NCBI RefSeq assembly: GCF_021729015.1
Contig: NZ_JAJQQZ010000001.1
Span: forward strand, 1 to 64,000
Reading direction: 5' to 3'
Length of the DNA: 64,000 nucleotides
Source of the DNA: Halobacterium rubrum
Lineage (GTDB): Archaea > Halobacteriota > Halobacteria > Halobacteriales > Halobacteriaceae
The notes below the pieces were generated by a model. That model ran no database searches. It had not been told where the DNA came from and saw nothing but the letters and a program-made list of their open reading frames with translations. A program made the position numbers and the translations under genes. Positions 61,573-64,000 of the stretch are shown piece by piece (the stretch's first letter is position 1; the number at the start of each line of letters is the position of its first letter).

Positions 61573-62502
61573 TTGCGCGTCGGATTACTCTACTCCCGGA
61601 TTCGCCGCGACGAGAAGCTGCTGCTGGGCGAACTCCGGGAGCGCGGCCACGACGTCGAGAAGATCGACGTGCGCGAGCACGGCTTCGACCTCGACGGCAC
61701 CGACGCCCCCCTGATGGACTGCGACCTGGTCGTCGACCGCTGTCTGGCGACCAGCCGCTCCGTCCACCTCACAGAGGCCTGCGAGACGTACGGCGTGCCG
61801 GTCGTGAACAGCGCCGACACCGCCGCCGTCTGCGCGAACAAGGCCAAGACCAGCCTCGCGCTCGCGGACGCCGGCGTCCCCACGCCGGAGACGACCGTCG
61901 CGTTCACGCCCGAGAGCGCGCTCGACGCCATCGAGGACTTCGGCTACCCCTGCGTGCTGAAGCCCGTCGTGGGCTCCTGGGGCCGCCTCATGGCGAAAGT
62001 CGAGTCCGAGAGCGCCGCCGAGGCCATCCTCGAGCACAAGGACACGCTGGGCCACTACGAGCACAGCGTCTTCTACGTCCAGGAGTACGTCGAGAAGCCC
62101 GGCCGTGACGTGCGCGTACTCGCCGCCGACGGCGAGCCAATCGCTGCGATGACCCGGTCGGGCGACCACTGGCTCACGAACGCCGCGAAGGGCGGCGAGG
62201 TGAACGCCCTCGACGTCGACGACGAGCTCGCCGAAGTCGTCGCCGATGCCAGCGACGCGGTCGGTGGCGGCTTGCTGGGTGTTGATGCGATGGAGCGCGG
62301 GGCGCCACGCGCCCCGGAGGACGCGACCGGCGACGACGTCGAGCCGGGAGCCGAGGGCGGCTACACCGTCCACGAGGTCAACCACACGGTCGAGTTCAAG
62401 GCGCTGGACGAGGCCGTCGACGTCGACGTTCCGGCAGCCGTCGTGGACTGGCTCGAGGCGACGGCCGCCAGCGAGACGACGGGACTGGAGGTGACCGCGT
62501 GA
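61573..62502 (+). CDS. argX: LysW-glutamate ligase ArgX (LysX-type)
   Basis: A 309-residue ATP-grasp ligase attaching glutamate (or 2-aminoadipate) to LysW. It starts LRVGLLYSRIRRDEKLLLGE at a TTG; the ATP-grasp core has YPCVLKPVVGSWGRLMAKVE, FYVQEYVEKPGRDVRVL and HEVNHTVEFKAL. Because argG and argH sit just upstream and argC and argB follow, arginine synthesis is most likely. Residues about 243-255 (RGAPRAPEDATGDDVEPG) interrupt a conserved region with a hairpin-bearing insertion. Confidence 0.92.
   Translation: MRVGLLYSRIRRDEKLLLGELRERGHDVEKIDVREHGFDLDGTDAPLMDCDLVVDRCLATSRSVHLTEACETYGVPVVNSADTAAVCANKAKTSLALADAGVPTPETTVAFTPESALDAIEDFGYPCVLKPVVGSWGRLMAKVESESAAEAILEHKDTLGHYEHSVFYVQEYVEKPGRDVRVLAADGEPIAAMTRSGDHWLTNAAKGGEVNALDVDDELAEVVADASDAVGGGLLGVDAMERGAPRAPEDATGDDVEPGAEGGYTVHEVNHTVEFKALDEAVDVDVPAAVVDWLEATAASETTGLEVTA
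62296..62330 (+). repeat. Reduced coding hairpin repeat inside argX
   Basis: GGGGCGC-CAC-GCGCCCC (62299-62315) keeps the 7-bp stem and CAC loop of the helicase copies, with GGAGGACGCGACCGG following. The second hairpin is missing. It encodes RGAPRAPEDATG in the same register as EAPRASERSSGR. Confidence 0.65.
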
Positions 62503-63575
62503 TGGCGGCCACCCAGACAGACACAGCCGCGGCGGACGCCGAGGCGGCGACTGCGTCGGTCGTCGGCGCCAGCGGCTTCGCGGGCGGCGAACTGCTGCGC
62601 CTGCTCGCCGGCCACCCGGGCTTCGAGCTCGCGCAGGCGACGAGCCGCGAGCACGCGAACCGCACGGTCGGAAGCGTCCACCCGAACCTCCGCTCGCTCG
62701 ACCTGCGGTTCGCCGACCCCGGCGACCTCGACGGCGTGGACGTGCTGTTCGCGGCGGCGCCCCACGGCGTCGCGATGGAGCACGTCGACGAGTGGCGCGA
62801 ACTCGCCGACACGGTCGTCGACCTGAGCGCGGACTTCCGCCTCGACTCGGTGGAGCAGTACGACGAGTGGTACGACGGCCACAGCGCACCCAAGCACCTC
62901 GCCGACGCCGTCTACGCGCTCCCCGAGCTCTCCCGCGGGGACCTCGCGGGCGCCGACCTGATTGCGAGCGGCGGCTGCAACGCCACTGCCACGATACTCG
63001 GCCTGCTCCCGCTGCAGGAAGCAGGGCTACTCGAAGGTGCGCAGGTCGTCGTCGACGTCAAGGTCGGCTCCTCGGAGGGCGGCGCGGGCGGCGGCCCGGC
63101 GTCCTCGCACCCCGAGCGCTCCGGGGTCGTCCGGCCGTACGCGCCGACCGGCCACCGCCACGAGGCCGAGATCGAGCAGGCGCTCGGCCTGTCGGTGTCG
63201 TTCACGGCGCACGCCGTCGACATGGTGCGGGGCGCGAGCGCGACCTGCCACATTTTCCCGGAGGAGACGCCCTCGAAGAGCGACCTCTGGGCGGCGTTCC
63301 GGGAGACGTACGGCGACGAGCCGTTCGTGGAGACGGTCGCCGGCGGCAGCGGCGCGTACCGCTACCCCGAGCCGAAGGTCGTCGCCGGAACGAACGGCGC
63401 CGAGGTCGGCTTCGAGGTCGACGAGTCGAACGACCGCATCGTGACCTTCGCAGCCATCGACAACGTCGTGAAGGGGTCGGCCGGGCAGGCCGTCCACGCC
63501 GCGAACCTCGCGCTCGGCCACGAGGAGACCGCGGGCCTCGACCAGTTCGGGCTACACCCGGTGGGGAGCCCATGA
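62502..63575 (+). CDS. argC: N-acetyl-gamma-glutamyl-phosphate reductase-type enzyme (LysW-linked)
   Basis: A 357-residue reductase that converts the LysW-bound acyl phosphate to the semialdehyde. GASGFAGGELLRLLAGHP binds NADP, SGGCNATATI holds the catalytic Cys, and HAVDMVRGASATCHI and AIDNVVKGSAGQA follow. ATG 62502 overlaps the argX stop (TGATG); a GTG one codon earlier is less likely. Confidence 0.94.
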   Translation: MAATQTDTAAADAEAATASVVGASGFAGGELLRLLAGHPGFELAQATSREHANRTVGSVHPNLRSLDLRFADPGDLDGVDVLFAAAPHGVAMEHVDEWRELADTVVDLSADFRLDSVEQYDEWYDGHSAPKHLADAVYALPELSRGDLAGADLIASGGCNATATILGLLPLQEAGLLEGAQVVVDVKVGSSEGGAGGGPASSHPERSGVVRPYAPTGHRHEAEIEQALGLSVSFTAHAVDMVRGASATCHIFPEETPSKSDLWAAFRETYGDEPFVETVAGGSGAYRYPEPKVVAGTNGAEVGFEVDESNDRIVTFAAIDNVVKGSAGQAVHAANLALGHEETAGLDQFGLHPVGSP

Positions 63576-63597
63576 CGGGTCTCGCGGGGTGGTCGGC

Positions 63598-64000
63598 GTG
63601 ACGGTGGTCGTCAAAATCGGTGGCGCGCGCGCCGTCGACCCGGGGGCGGCGGTGACCGACGTCGCCCACCTGATGGCGAACGACGAGGACGTCGTGGTCG
63701 TCCACGGCGGGTCGACGGCCGTCGACGACGCGCTGACGGACTTCGGGATGGAGCCCGAGTACGTCGAGTCGCCGTCCGGGATGACCGGTCGGTTCACCGA
63801 CCGCGAGGCGATGGACGTCTTCGAGATGGCGATGGGGAAGGTCAACACCGACCTCGTCGCGACCTTCCAGAACGCCGGCGTGCCCGCTGTCGGGCTGAAC
63901 GGCGTCGACGGCGGCCTCCTGACCGGTCCGCGGAAGTCCGCGGTCAAGGTCGTGGACGGCGAGAAGACGAAGATTCGCCGCGGCGACCACTCCGGCCGCA
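63598..64000 (+). CDS. argB: Acetylglutamate/LysW-glutamate kinase, partial
   Basis: An amino-acid kinase fold protein cut by the right edge after 134 codons. It starts GTG (VTVVVKIGGARAVDPG), then VVVVHGGSTAVDDAL, and GMTGRFTDREAMDVFEMAMG and LNGVDGGLLTGPRK. It phosphorylates the LysW-bound glutamate. It follows argC closely and belongs to the same operon. Confidence 0.93.
   Translation, partial: MTVVVKIGGARAVDPGAAVTDVAHLMANDEDVVVVHGGSTAVDDALTDFGMEPEYVESPSGMTGRFTDREAMDVFEMAMGKVNTDLVATFQNAGVPAVGLNGVDGGLLTGPRKSAVKVVDGEKTKIRRGDHSGR

Noticed and set aside
63572-63601. Nine-codon ORF between argC and argB
   Set aside because: It overlaps both genes and has no features.

Overview
This window comes from a haloarchaeon, most probably Halobacterium or a close relative. 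The proteins are very acidic, the DNA is GC-rich, many genes start with GTG or TTG about 25-30 bases after a TATA box (leaderless), and there are archaeal markers: MC1, RadA, eIF6, prefoldin, SRP54/FtsY, DpsA, Tat lipoproteins and LysW-dependent arginine synthesis. The left edge holds four copies of a halobacterial rRNA promoter, each with exactly 34 bp between a TTCGA box and a TGCGAACG start box, firing leftward to an rRNA operon outside the window.

Layout. 0.7-2.5 kb: MC1 chromatin protein, a small AbrB-like protein, pyrD. 2.5-8.1 kb (minus): pheT-pheS behind a Phe-rich leader ORF, then an HD hydrolase and its TrmB-like neighbour. 8.4-18.2 kb: HalOD1 protein, amidotransferase, glutaryl-CoA-dehydrogenase-like enzyme, two tandem Tat lipoproteins, small redox and zinc proteins, ferredoxin, PHP phosphoesterase and membrane proteins, interrupted by a large palindromic repeat. 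18.4-25 kb: complete phosphate operon pstS-C-A-B-phoU plus an AbrB-PhoU regulator. 25-34.6 kb: second copy of the palindromic element, an XPD-like helicase, Taw2 and NMD3-like genes, radA, sufU, sufS. 34.6-41.4 kb: translation and targeting cluster (DUF424, TPR, thpR, L39e, L31e, eIF6, prefoldin alpha, ftsY, srp54). 41.4-46 kb: membrane transporters and small conserved proteins. 46-58 kb: tRNA-Arg(UCU) with a duplicated 3' end, acetyltransferase, aminopeptidase, threonine aldolase, CDF transporter, dpsA, a truncated DoxX gene, a second XPD-like helicase, SDR. 58-64 kb: argG-argH, then lysW-argX-argC-argB running off the right edge.

The most interesting signal is a pair of amino-acid leader peptides. 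Upstream of pheST is a 26-codon ORF ending in GFGFFFDA. Upstream of argG is a 51-codon ORF ending in RRRRPGSP, with four consecutive CGA codons. Each starts about 28-30 bases after a TATA-like box, each carries the amino acid of the downstream genes just before its stop, and each leader has inverted repeats that can pair in mutually exclusive ways. This looks like ribosome-dependent attenuation in an archaeon, which I do not know to be established there.

A second signal is a short double-hairpin repeat that sits in frame inside unrelated genes: pheT, both XPD-like helicases, and in reduced form argX.
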